A stretch of DNA of 64,000 nt from Paenibacillus sp. FSL H8-0332 (GCF_037963835.1 NZ_CP150145.1:5518001-5582000); one strand, 5' to 3'; shown: positions 1 to 7,960, counted from the first letter of the stretch. The notes: generated by a model not told the origin, from the sequence alone. Made by a program: numbers and translations.

Positions 1-1050
1 CAGTGCATTCCCGTTGGAATTGCCTTTGTAAATCCGCGGTCCGGCTGAATATCCGTCATCCGGCTTATAATAGGCTAGGCATTCCGGGACATAGACTGTG
101 CCTTGCCGCTTCCAGTCGAAGGCAGGTATCCAATTCAAGGGCAGCTCCTCATGGTAAGCGGCTATCTGTCCGCTTCTCTTCACCGCACCGGTGAACAGCA
201 GCGGATCGATGGCTGTCTCCCGTTTCTGCAGGCTCCGGGTGCCGGATCTGACACTCAGCCCTTCCCTGCCGCGCGGGTGCATTCCCGCATAACGTTCCAG
301 CGCCTCACACCTCGACTTTAGCTCGCTGGCTCTATAATCAGTAGAGCTGCCGATGCCCAGTTCATATGTCTCCTCCCTGTAGATCCTGAAGAAGCTGGTC
401 AGCGAAAAGAAGGAACGGGTATTTCTGTCCCGATAGATCATAAAATTGGAGTCGGCATTGCCTGGCGCGAATACGGTATCACATACCGCAGTGGGCTCAG
501 CCCGGTATGAACTGCCATACTGGAACATCGATTTCCGTTCCAGCTCCTGGAGGATTACAGCAGTATCGTCCTCCGGTTCAGCTTCAGCACAGGACTTGCA
601 GCGCTGAGCGGGCCAGAAGGAATACCTGCGGACATTACCGCCACCAGGCTCCAGCCGGTAATAGTCCAGCACTCCAGACGTTCCAGCCTGTCGGAGCAGC
701 AGAGCCAGACACTCCTGCACCAGCACTTCATCCACGCTGTAGCTGCCAACAAGTTCGCTCCGGCCTTCATCCCCAGGCAGCCGCTCATTCGCTCTCAGGT
801 TCTCGTTCCTCCGTTGCGCGAAGCAGGACGGACAGCCTATCCCGCCCGGATTGAAGATAGGCCCGGCAAGCACTTCGTGAACATCCACCTGCAGAAGTGC
901 AAATCTTTCCTCGCGGGGCCAGACCCGCTCCCTGCCTGTCTGGTGAGCGTAGGTTATGAAGCATAGCAGCCGTTCCCCGCCGAGCTCAAGAACCACCTGT
1001 TCCTCCAGGCGATGTACTGCCTGATCCAATGTCATTGCAGCTGTCTTCAT
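1..1050 (-). CDS. YcaO-type azoline cyclodehydratase, partial at left edge
   Basis: The first 350 residues are visible and the frame is open at the window edge. Family knowledge: YcaO enzymes use ATP to cyclise Cys/Ser/Thr side chains onto the preceding amide, giving azolines in a precursor peptide. Seen here: an N-terminal part with two CxxC pairs (C73/C76 and C151/C154), as in the E1-like zinc domain that TOMM YcaO proteins often carry, then YcaO signatures ASELKSRCEALERYAG (about 241-256) and GNSNGNAL at the visible end. The ATG at 1050 overlaps the upstream stop by four bases and has AGGGGGTGA before it, so translation is probably coupled to the upstream partner. It is the fourth enzyme or peptide step in the operon that starts with the three precursor genes. 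The C-terminal ATP-binding half lies outside the window. Confidence 0.85.
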   Translation of the reverse strand, partial: MKTAAMTLDQAVHRLEEQVVLELGGERLLCFITYAHQTGRERVWPREERFALLQVDVHEVLAGPIFNPGGIGCPSCFAQRRNENLRANERLPGDEGRSELVGSYSVDEVLVQECLALLLRQAGTSGVLDYYRLEPGGGNVRRYSFWPAQRCKSCAEAEPEDDTAVILQELERKSMFQYGSSYRAEPTAVCDTVFAPGNADSNFMIYRDRNTRSFFSLTSFFRIYREETYELGIGSSTDYRASELKSRCEALERYAGMHPRGREGLSVRSGTRSLQKRETAIDPLLFTGAVKRSGQIAAYHEELPLNWIPAFDWKRQGTVYVPECLAYYKPDDGYSAGPRIYKGNSNGNAL

Positions 1051-2105
1051 CGCCGGTCACCCCCTAAGAGAGAGAAGCCGAATTTGCGGGACAGACCGTC
1101 CTCATACCGGCACAGCGCACCACCGGCCGTTTCAGGAGAAGGAGACGGGTAAGGCCAGGCAGGATCACAATCCTCTCTACGAATCTGGTTCCATACCCGG
1201 AACACCGCATCTTCCAAGGATTCACCAATTGCCCTGTACAGCTTCCCCTCATATTTAGCCTCCATAAGATACACAATCATCAGGGCTTGTAACCTCTTAT
1301 ATCTGATCTGTGAAGGAAGCGGCTGCTCCGTACCCGGCAAGAAGGCAAGGCGGCCTGAAGTCCAATCCCCCTGCTCCAGTTCTTCGGTATCCCCGGCTTC
1401 CTGGCGGTTCAGGTAATGCAGGTAGGCGGCCTGGTCGGTTAACCCCGGCGATAGCTGACGATAGCTGTAGCATTGCTCCAGCAGGTAAGCATACAGATCC
1501 TCCAATACCCGGCGTTTGCTGGGTCCGGCGAAGCTCACCACCCTGCCGCAGGCTTCAGCGTCCAGGATCCAGTAACGATCGAAACGGAATTTAATGTTCT
1601 TGACCACAGCGCTTACCAGCTCCTGTGAAAGAACCCCCTCGTCAACGGCCCTGTCCTCCAGATGCTCCAGCGGACTGCAATGAAGCGGGCAGCATTCGGC
1701 ATGAGCCACTTCAGGCAGGGACTGGATGGACTGAAGTCCGCAGGCATCTAATTTGACCAGCTTATTACCGGTATACTTCCTTGCACTCATAAAGGCAGGA
1801 AGTTGGAATCTGAACCGGCTTGCTACAGGATACTGCAAGCCAAGACAGCGCGGGCAAACTCCGGCGGACAGAATCACCCGGTCACCCAGTTCATACGCAT
1901 CTGCCTCTATGGACATCTCCTCTTCTCCGTTCAGCTTGTGCCGGAGATCCATCAGCCGCTGTGCCTCGGCAGGGGACGGATGCGGATTTGTGAAGAGCCG
2001 GACAAGCTGCTCATAACCTGCCGTTTTGAGCCTGATCCTCCTTTTGCGGCCAATTACTTCAGTTCCATCTTTAGTTTCCAGAATACGTACCGGTTGCTTG
2101 CCCAT
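1047..2105 (-). CDS. TOMM/thiopeptide cyclodehydratase partner (ocin-ThiF/E1-like leader-binding protein)
   Basis: About 352 residues from ATG 2105, which lies four bases after the LanB stop and is preceded by GGGGGATGA; longer readings into the LanB gene are unlikely. Sequence shows an N-terminal small-domain-like region, a CPRC pair (84-87) and a CCPLHC cluster (138-143) that could bind zinc, and no GxGxxG nucleotide-binding loop. Family knowledge: in thiopeptide and heterocycloanthracin pathways a protein of this kind (TbtF/LazD role) binds the leader peptide and presents the core to the YcaO enzyme. The position between LanB and YcaO, with a four-base overlap to the YcaO gene, supports that role. 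The family assignment rests on context and Cys pattern more than on long motifs, so an alternative is a lineage-specific scaffold protein. Confidence 0.65.
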   Translation of the reverse strand: MGKQPVRILETKDGTEVIGRKRRIRLKTAGYEQLVRLFTNPHPSPAEAQRLMDLRHKLNGEEEMSIEADAYELGDRVILSAGVCPRCLGLQYPVASRFRFQLPAFMSARKYTGNKLVKLDACGLQSIQSLPEVAHAECCPLHCSPLEHLEDRAVDEGVLSQELVSAVVKNIKFRFDRYWILDAEACGRVVSFAGPSKRRVLEDLYAYLLEQCYSYRQLSPGLTDQAAYLHYLNRQEAGDTEELEQGDWTSGRLAFLPGTEQPLPSQIRYKRLQALMIVYLMEAKYEGKLYRAIGESLEDAVFRVWNQIRREDCDPAWPYPSPSPETAGGALCRYEDGLSRKFGFSLLGGDRR

Positions 2106-2109
2106 CGCT

Positions 2110-4524
2110 TCATCCCCCCATTCTGAGCGGTTCTTCATGCATTTCGTACACAACCTCAGCGGTATATTCATTGTCATACGGGTCGGGAAGCGCCTCTTCG
2201 AACACAACGGCTAATTCCCCATACTGCCTGCGGCAGCGTTCCATATGCTTAAGCCATTCCATACAATACTGCGGCTCCTCAGCATCCAGAAAGATCGGTT
2301 TGTGCAGCCCGGACTCACCATATTCGATATGCAGCCTGTTGCCGCGGACAGGAAACAGCCGGATGAATGAATGCAGCGGGACAGCATAGGCCTCAAGCAC
2401 CTCATGAAGCCGCAGGTATCCGTCCAAATCCGGGGTCACTCCGGCAAACAGCTTCTCATGAAGAATGGTTCGCCTTCTGTGCAGGATCAGCTTCCCATAG
2501 CTGATTCTGCCGATATGCCGGTATTCATCAATGCCGAGCTCATCATAGTCCAGCCCGGTTCCCGTGATGAAGCCGGATTGGGTGAGCAAGGCAAGGTTCC
2601 TGTACTCTTCCGGCAGGCAAGCCGGTGCAAGCGATCCTGTATATAACGGAACAACCTGCTGCTTTCCAAGCTGCAGCTCGAAGCTGTGTCGTTCAGTATT
2701 CCAAATCAGCCCGGCAGCCTTAAGATCAGCAGCTAGACTATTGCCTTCTGCAAAACCATTCATATTGGGATTGAACCCGCAAGAGGGGGAGTAGGTGATT
2801 AGCTGCGCCTCGTCCCCGCAGTGGAGCACTGCTTGTAGCCGTTTAGCTATGGCGTCATGACTCTCGGGCAAATGATACATGGCATAGGCCAGATAGCTGT
2901 TCTTGCAATCATTCACTACAAGCTCTCCCGTACCGCTCCGCTGAAGCCAGAATCCTGCTATAGCAGGCTGGCGGATGCGGAGTTTCTGCAGCCCTGCCTC
3001 CAGCGAAGCCAGATCCGCATGCTCTAGCACAATATCCTCTCCCGATGCTGCCGCAGCCAGCTTCATCCGGTATTGATCTCTGAGCTCCTCCAGGCGCGCT
3101 ACTGCGGGAGCATTCTCAAATACACTTCCTTTGCAGGTTCGGTTGAGTGCCACATGCTGCTCATACTCTGCGGCATACCTGGACAGGCTGGGCTCAAGGG
3201 AGGTATAAGGCACAGGGAGCGTATCATGCAGTTGATGCTCCATATAGAGCCGGAACTTCAGACGGTTATCGAAGATTGGCAGAACTTCAGCCCATTCCGC
3301 AAGCGGATCAGCGAACGGCTCCACTTCAACAGACGGTCCGGTTACTTCCGCATAGCTGTCCTCATTGAACGGGTTAACCGGATATTTGCCCTCCCATCTG
3401 AGCAACTCACAGCAGCGGTTCACATGCCTTCGGGTAATTTCCAGCAACCGCTCCCTCTGCGGAACCTCATTTGTCTGTTCGAGCTGACCGGACAACACAC
3501 GGATGGCTTCCAGATGCTGAGCCAGGGACCGTATCCTGCTGCTTCCGTGACGCAACGCAGAGACGGTCTCGATGAATAATTCCAACGTAAGCGGCTCGCT
3601 CTCCCTGTAAATCGTATGCTTGAGGTAGCCGCAGCGCAGCAGTTGAACAGCCTTGGCTGTCATAGCTTCTATGCTTTCGTTCCAGATCAGCGCGAGTTCA
3701 TCCAGGCTGACGATACTTCCCGGTTGGATTTTGGCGGCAGCCGGTGTCTTCAGGCGGTAACTTCGCTTCGTTCTGCTATATAGTCCGGGCTCCGCCGTTT
3801 GCGGTCCGGTACTTCCCTCCGTGAGGAGAGTCCCCTCTTGCTCCCTGTAATCCACCTTATAGCGGCTGGCCCGTATCACCTCAGGAAGCAGCAGCCATAA
3901 CTCATACCAGTGAAGGAGAATCCATTGAGCGAAGCTGATCCGGCTCTCCTCTCCTGTCCCCGGCCCCCGGCAGATTGAAGTGAAGGAAGAGAGCGGTGCT
4001 GTTTTGGCAAAAGAACGCATCATCATTTTCCATACCTTTCCGCTTTTTTTCGAGCTATACGATTTGTTCAATGAACAATACATTTCATAGTTAGTTAGCA
4101 GCAGTGCATTCTGCACACTCGGTTGCTCCCGGAACAGCTTATACAGCTCCTGTTCCTGCATTTTACATTCACTCTTGAACCGGATGGTTAATTCCTGATA
4201 CCGCTGTATCAGCTCGCTGCCGGTCTGCTCCAGAGAGAGCGCCTCCTCCATGAGCTCCGGTGCCACTAGGTTTGCCTTCGGAATCTTTCCGGGCTGGATT
4301 CGCCCTTTGCGGACTCCCTGTTGCAGCCGGATATAGGCAATCCGTACCTCCGGCTCTTGTTCTATGCGCTCAGACAGCCGCTGGTGCAGCAATTCCTTAC
4401 GCTGGTTGAATCCTTTACGTTCTTCACAATAGGCTAGAAGCTCCTGGTAGAAACCATGCTTAATCTGCATCAGGTCACTGGAAGGAACATGATTCCGTCT
4501 TTCAAACAGGAAGGTTCGACTCAA
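2110..4524 (-). CDS. Lantibiotic dehydratase family protein, glutamylation domain only (LanB/TbtB-like)
   Basis: About 804 residues. Family knowledge: LanB N-terminal domains use glutamyl-tRNA to glutamylate Ser/Thr of a precursor; a separate SpaB-C domain eliminates glutamate to give dehydroamino acids. The segment RSFAKTAPLSSFTSI near residue 175 matches the conserved Arg/Lys-Thr-Pro-Phe-Ser-type block of this family. The protein ends at about 800 residues, without the roughly 300-residue elimination domain found in full LanB enzymes, which is the split form typical of thiopeptide and goadsporin pathways. Start: a GTG at 4563 is possible, but a strong AAGGGGGAG sits five bases before TTG 4524, and the first residues then read as a normal LanB N-terminus. 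It follows the precursor genes after a short gap with a hairpin. Confidence 0.82.
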   Translation of the reverse strand: MSRTFLFERRNHVPSSDLMQIKHGFYQELLAYCEERKGFNQRKELLHQRLSERIEQEPEVRIAYIRLQQGVRKGRIQPGKIPKANLVAPELMEEALSLEQTGSELIQRYQELTIRFKSECKMQEQELYKLFREQPSVQNALLLTNYEMYCSLNKSYSSKKSGKVWKMMMRSFAKTAPLSSFTSICRGPGTGEESRISFAQWILLHWYELWLLLPEVIRASRYKVDYREQEGTLLTEGSTGPQTAEPGLYSRTKRSYRLKTPAAAKIQPGSIVSLDELALIWNESIEAMTAKAVQLLRCGYLKHTIYRESEPLTLELFIETVSALRHGSSRIRSLAQHLEAIRVLSGQLEQTNEVPQRERLLEITRRHVNRCCELLRWEGKYPVNPFNEDSYAEVTGPSVEVEPFADPLAEWAEVLPIFDNRLKFRLYMEHQLHDTLPVPYTSLEPSLSRYAAEYEQHVALNRTCKGSVFENAPAVARLEELRDQYRMKLAAAASGEDIVLEHADLASLEAGLQKLRIRQPAIAGFWLQRSGTGELVVNDCKNSYLAYAMYHLPESHDAIAKRLQAVLHCGDEAQLITYSPSCGFNPNMNGFAEGNSLAADLKAAGLIWNTERHSFELQLGKQQVVPLYTGSLAPACLPEEYRNLALLTQSGFITGTGLDYDELGIDEYRHIGRISYGKLILHRRRTILHEKLFAGVTPDLDGYLRLHEVLEAYAVPLHSFIRLFPVRGNRLHIEYGESGLHKPIFLDAEEPQYCMEWLKHMERCRRQYGELAVVFEEALPDPYDNEYTAEVVYEMHEEPLRMGG

Positions 4525-4557
4525 CACGGCTCCCCCTTCTGGGATTGTTTTTTGGAT

Positions 4558-4578
4558 GGGCACGGCTTATGCCGCCCC
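4558..4578 (-). promoter_or_regulatory. Hairpin between precursor genes and lanB
   Basis: On the minus strand GGGGCGGC pairs with GCCGTGCCC around an ATAA loop, with a small bulge. It lies 21 bases past the stop of the last precursor gene and just before the preferred lanB start, and no T-run follows. RiPP operons often place such a stem there to hold down readthrough or to protect the abundant precursor mRNA. That function is inferred. Confidence 0.4.
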
Positions 4579-4598
4579 ATCCATGGTTGAATTAACAA

Positions 4599-4757
4599 TT
4601 AAGCACAAGAGGACGAACACGACGAACACGATGATGATCCGCAGGTGGAAGAGCTTCCGCTTCCGCTGGATGCCGCCGTTGACGGAATAGCCTCTACTTG
4701 ATCAAGTTCAATCAGTTCCAGGTCCAGATCTTCCAGTTCTTTATTTAAATCTTTCAT
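4599..4757 (-). CDS. Thiopeptide/TOMM-like RiPP precursor peptide 1
   Basis: A 52-residue peptide read directly from the minus strand, ATG 4757 to TAA 4599, with AAAAGGATGAT before the start. The N-terminal half is an acidic, Leu-rich leader (ELEDLDLELIEL) ending in QVEAIPSTAA. The C-terminal half is only Ser, Gly, Thr, Cys and a last Ala, ending STCGSSSCSSCSSSCA. Leaders of this DLDL type and Ser/Cys cores are the substrate layout of split LanB plus YcaO systems, whose genes follow immediately. It differs from copies 2 and 3 by Ser instead of Thr at residue 30. The cleavage site is not known; after Ala28 or Ala29 is a reasonable guess. Confidence 0.85.
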   Translation of the reverse strand: MKDLNKELEDLDLELIELDQVEAIPSTAASSGSGSSSTCGSSSCSSCSSSCA

Positions 4758-4812
4758 TATTTATCATCCTTTTCATAATTAGTATTTTATTATCATTGCG
4801 ATCCTGTTAATC

Positions 4813-4971
4813 TTAAGCACAGGAAGAAGAGCACGACGAGCATGAGGACGAACCGCAGGTAGAGGAGCTGCCACTGCCGCTGGTTGCCGCTGTTGACGGA
4901 ATAGCTTCCACTTGCTCAAGTTCAATCAGTTCCAGGTCCAGATCTTCCAGTTCTTTGTTTAAATCCTTCAT
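4813..4971 (-). CDS. Thiopeptide/TOMM-like RiPP precursor peptide 2
   Basis: A second 52-residue copy, ATG 4971 to TAA 4813, preceded by GAAAAGGATGATGAAAAA. The peptide has the same leader apart from Glu for Asp at residue 19, and the core is identical to copy 3. Several core codons differ silently from copies 1 and 3, for example the four Cys codons read TGC TGC TGC TGT here, TGC TGT TGT TGT in copy 1 and TGC TGT TGT TGC in copy 3. It lies about 214 bases upstream of copy 1, so the genes are a tandem family that keeps the core peptide fixed. It presumably feeds the LanB, partner and YcaO proteins encoded downstream. Confidence 0.85.
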   Translation of the reverse strand: MKDLNKELEDLDLELIELEQVEAIPSTAATSGSGSSSTCGSSSCSSCSSSCA

Positions 4972-5029
4972 TTTTTCATCATCCTTTTCATAAAATTAGT
5001 GTTTAAGTATTCTTGTGAATCTGTCTGTC

Positions 5030-5188
5030 TTACGCGCAGGAGGAGGAACACGACGAACATGACGATGATCCGCAGGTGGATGAACTGCCGCTGCCGCTGG
5101 TTGCGGCTGTCGATGGAATGGCTTCCACCTGATCGAGTTCAATCAGCTCCAGGTCCAGATCTTCAAGCTCTTTTTCGAATGGTTTCAT
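5030..5188 (-). CDS. Thiopeptide/TOMM-like RiPP precursor peptide 3 (first gene of the operon)
   Basis: A 52-residue copy, ATG 5188 to TAA 5030. It is the promoter-proximal gene and has the strongest ribosome site of the three, GAAGGAGGTGAAG about eight bases before ATG. The N-terminus differs from the other copies (MKPFEKEL against MKDLNKEL), while the leader segment ELEDLDLELIEL and the whole Ser/Cys core match. The pattern of a variable extreme N-terminus, fixed recognition helix and fixed core suggests selection on enzyme binding and on the product. No other gene lies between it and the divergent membrane-protein gene. Confidence 0.85.
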   Translation of the reverse strand: MKPFEKELEDLDLELIELDQVEAIPSTAATSGSGSSSTCGSSSCSSCSSSCA

Positions 5189-5427
5189 AGGTTACTTCAC
5201 CTCCTTCAGTCCGTCCGGAATGCTGCTTATCAAGCGCTCCGTTTCAGTGGTTATTTTCTTTCTGAAGTAAGAGTATCACAGCTTATTCAAGCCTTCACCG
5301 ACTACCATTCCAGTAATTCCCACAAATAAATTGCGGTGCGGCTGCAGCATTTTTGCGGGTTAACACGCTCATTCAGGTGTCAATACTGATAAAGCTCAAC
5401 AAATATATCCATAAGGGGAAGAAGACA
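5189..5427. promoter_or_regulatory. Divergent intergenic region of the RiPP operon and a membrane-protein gene
   Basis: About 240 bases separate the first precursor start (minus) from the preferred membrane-protein start (plus). It must carry both promoters. I looked for sigma-A boxes on both strands and found only partial matches (for example TTGAAT on the minus strand), so no exact promoter is called. No regulator gene adjoins it. Confidence 0.4.
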
Positions 5428-6000
5428 ATGAAGGCAGACGGAAGACAAGTGCGGAGCAGAAGCTATCTGAATAAAAGAGTGTGCGGATTGTGGCTGATCT
5501 GGGTGGCCGCCATCCTGTTTGCGGGGCTGCTTGCGGGGGGAGCGCAACTGATCTCCATGCCGGTATTTTCACTCGGGTATATGGCCGGGTTTTTCTGGAT
5601 CTTGACCGGCAAAGCGGTCAGCCGCAAGCTGTCCTACGGACCACAAACCGCCTTTCAGGGCAAAATGATGCTCTACTCTATCATTCTGATGTTCGTCATT
5701 ATGGTGCTGGTAGGCGGTCCTCACTTCGGAGACGGAAACTACCGGATGGTCTGGCTGGGGGCTTTTTTGGCAATAGGTCTCCATTTCATTCCGATGGCCT
5801 GGGTGCATGGACGTTCCATGTTTCTGCTGGCTGTTCTGCTAAGCGCTAATGCTGTGGCGGGTATGGTCTGGCCGGGGCTGTCTTTTCACGCCTTGGTCTA
5901 CGCGGATCTTGCTGTCAAAGTGCTCTGGGGGACTCTGCTCCTCTTGTCCGGCCGCCCTGCTGCTGAACCGTTCGCAAGCTCTTCGAATATCGCCAACTAA
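5428..6000 (+). CDS. Polytopic membrane protein of unknown function
   Basis: 190 residues from ATG 5428, preceded by AAGGGGAAGAAG; an upstream in-frame ATG at 5353 has no good ribosome site and would add 25 residues. The sequence shows about six hydrophobic segments, starting with LWLIWVAAILFAGLLAGG and ending with a helix before a short polar tail. A basic N-terminus (KADGRQVRSRSYLNKR) suggests a cytoplasmic start. I do not recognise a function; it may belong to one of the uncharacterised small membrane families. It is transcribed divergently from the RiPP operon, so producer immunity or export is possible, but nothing in the protein proves it. Confidence 0.6.
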   Translation: MKADGRQVRSRSYLNKRVCGLWLIWVAAILFAGLLAGGAQLISMPVFSLGYMAGFFWILTGKAVSRKLSYGPQTAFQGKMMLYSIILMFVIMVLVGGPHFGDGNYRMVWLGAFLAIGLHFIPMAWVHGRSMFLLAVLLSANAVAGMVWPGLSFHALVYADLAVKVLWGTLLLLSGRPAAEPFASSSNIAN

Positions 6001-6089
6001 ACGGAAATCAAATGGAAATCCAGAAAAATATTGTCTAGCAGACTCAGATAGCGTATAGTATATTCCCATGTTGGAAGGGAGAGATTACT

Positions 6090-7055
6090 ATGCTGAACAG
6101 GATTGAATCATTTCAAGGCTCCAGGCATTTCCGTCTGCAATATCTTGCAGATAGCACCGTTGCGGCGGTTGCGGTTCCAGGCACAGGCTCACTCGCAAAC
6201 GCGGCCATTATTGACCTGGGGGGACTCACTCTGGTGGTGGACACATTCGCGACGCTGGAGGCGGCTCTGGATTTGAAGGCTGCTGCTGAACACCTCACAG
6301 GGAACCCTGTATCCTATGTAATCAACACACACTGGCACAGCGATCATACCACTGGCAATCAGGTGTTTGTGCCTGACGCCCAGCTGATTTCCACATCGGG
6401 GACCCATGAGATCATGAATACATTCGCCAGAGACCGGGTAGCCCAATACCAGAACAACAGAGAGAAGATGCTAGAGGCGATCGGAGAAGCTGAATTGCAA
6501 TGCGAGCAGGAGACGGATACTAAGCTGCAGCAGGAAATGGCCTGGGAGAATGCAACGGACCGTGAATTTGTGAATATGCTGCCGCAGCTGGTGCATACGG
6601 TGCCGACGATAACTTTTGACCGGCAAATGACCATTCACGGCAGCAACCGCAGCGCGCAGCTCATTACATATGGCGGAGGACACACACAAAGTGATGCCAT
6701 TGTGTACCTCCCGGAAGATAAAATTGTCATCATCGGGGACCTCGTGCTCTCGAACCACCATCCGGTGCTGGCTAATGCCAACCCTCAGGAGTGGCTGCAT
6801 ATTCTGGAGCAGATTGAGCGGTTGGATGTGGAGACGATTATACCGGGGCATGGTGAAGTATGCTCCCTGCAACAGCTTCATGAGGTGAAGGGGTACATAA
6901 GCAGAATGATCGCCATCGTGACCGAAGCCGTTCAGAATCAGCAGAGTATTGAAGAGATCGAAATACCCGAAGAATACCGGGCTTGGTACTTCACAACCTA
7001 TTTCAAGACAAATTTGAATAAGCTCTATGACCTGATTACTGCATCAGGGGAGTAA
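6090..7055 (+). CDS. MBL-fold metallo-hydrolase
   Basis: 321 residues with GGAAGGGAGAG before ATG 6090. The metallo-beta-lactamase motif HWHSDH is at residues 81-86, followed by GGGHTQSD, the metal-bridging GDLVLSNHHP region and a late IIPGHGEV, so the binuclear zinc site looks complete. A helical insert (about 120-160) lies between the first and second metal motifs. Family members hydrolyse esters, thioesters, lactones or lactams; the substrate cannot be read from the sequence. A perfect-stem terminator follows. No signal peptide is visible, so it is probably cytoplasmic. Confidence 0.85.
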   Translation: MLNRIESFQGSRHFRLQYLADSTVAAVAVPGTGSLANAAIIDLGGLTLVVDTFATLEAALDLKAAAEHLTGNPVSYVINTHWHSDHTTGNQVFVPDAQLISTSGTHEIMNTFARDRVAQYQNNREKMLEAIGEAELQCEQETDTKLQQEMAWENATDREFVNMLPQLVHTVPTITFDRQMTIHGSNRSAQLITYGGGHTQSDAIVYLPEDKIVIIGDLVLSNHHPVLANANPQEWLHILEQIERLDVETIIPGHGEVCSLQQLHEVKGYISRMIAIVTEAVQNQQSIEEIEIPEEYRAWYFTTYFKTNLNKLYDLITASGE

Positions 7056-7092
7056 CAGAGAGTATTCGATGTACATCTTATAACCAGACAAG

Positions 7093-7127
7093 GCAAGAAA
7101 AGAAGAGCATGTCCCCTCTTTTCTTGC
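7093..7127. terminator. Bidirectional terminator between MBL gene and methyltransferase
   Basis: GCAAGAAAAGA and TCTTTTCTTGC form a perfect 11-bp stem between two convergent genes. T-rich sequence follows on the plus strand; the minus strand is also U-rich within the stem, so it may serve both. Confidence 0.75.
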
Positions 7128-7133
7128 TTTTCT

Positions 7134-7960
7134 CTATGCAGGCTGTCCCTTCCTAAGTACAAAACATAGCGTGTCTGCTCCCCCCGTATACGGACTCCCG
7201 CAACTATCATCGTAGACACTGTCCAGTTGGAATCCCCAAGGCAACACTTCATCCGCAAGGGTCTCCTGTGTAAACACCGTGTTCCAGATCAAATAATGAT
7301 GGAGCTCATGATCGGCAAGTATGACCGTCTGACGGGCCTCCACGGTAAGTCCCTCGTAGAAATAAGACGCTTCGAGACATACATGCGGTTCAGCATTCCA
7401 AAAACCTCCGTCTGGATGCAACGTCCATGAGGTACTGTCCTGCTTACCCCAATTCGTCTTCTGCGTGAACACATCGAAGATAAACAGACCGCCTGGCTTT
7501 AAGGCACGGTATACCTTGGACAGCAGGATGTTACGCTCACTTAGTGTAAGCGCACCGTAATCACAATAAATCAAGGTGATGCTATCGAACGCTTCGGTAT
7601 ACTCCAGCTCCAAATAATTCTGACAGATATACCGGCTCCGCGTATCATGCTCTTGGGCATAGGCGATTGAACGGCTGGAGAAATCAATTCCCGTTACATC
7701 ATACCGCTGTTCAGAGAGGCGTTTGGTATAAAGTCCCGGTCCACAGCCAAGGTCAAGAATACGGCTCCCAGCGGGATCAGACGGCTAAGCCACTTCACTG
7801 AACAGTCAATATCGCTATGCCTGCGGCTCGCCGCTTCCCAGTCCGGATTCAGATGAGCTTCCAGCATTTGCTTCGAGATATGCCCGTCATTCCAAAAGGG
7901 TTCAACGCTTCGTTGCCAGAGCACAGGTTGTCTAGCAAGTGAAAACAGGTGATTTATCAT
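7134..7960 (-). pseudogene. SAM-dependent methyltransferase, frameshifted
   Basis: The gene starts at ATG 7960 with AAAGGAG six bases before it. The first part (INHLFSLARQPVLW...) reads in one frame to about 7785, and then the methyltransferase motif I, SRILDLGCGPGLYTKRL, continues in the next frame up to the stop at 7134. The shift fits loss of one base around 7775-7795, just before motif I. The downstream part keeps class I methyltransferase features (DFSSRSIAYA, LIYCDYGAL, RALKPGGLFIFDVF). Either the gene is a recent pseudogene or the assembly has a one-base error; the intact state of all other codons favours a recent event or an error. The substrate is unknown. Confidence 0.75.

Noticed and set aside
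1047..2105. The YcaO partner as a true ThiF-type adenylating enzyme
   Set aside because: No GxGxxG nucleotide-binding loop can be found in its sequence.
4599..5188. Roughly 215-base repeats at the left end looked like a CRISPR-like or satellite array
   Set aside because: The units hold an intact 52-codon gene with its own ribosome site each, and differences are mostly silent, so this is a gene family.
4599..5188. The peptides as class I lanthipeptide precursors
   Set aside because: No LanC cyclase is visible, the LanB lacks its elimination domain, and a YcaO protein is present; azole formation fits better.
5210..5350. A sigma-A promoter for the precursor operon
   Set aside because: TTGAAT on the minus strand has no acceptable -10 box at 16-18 bases.
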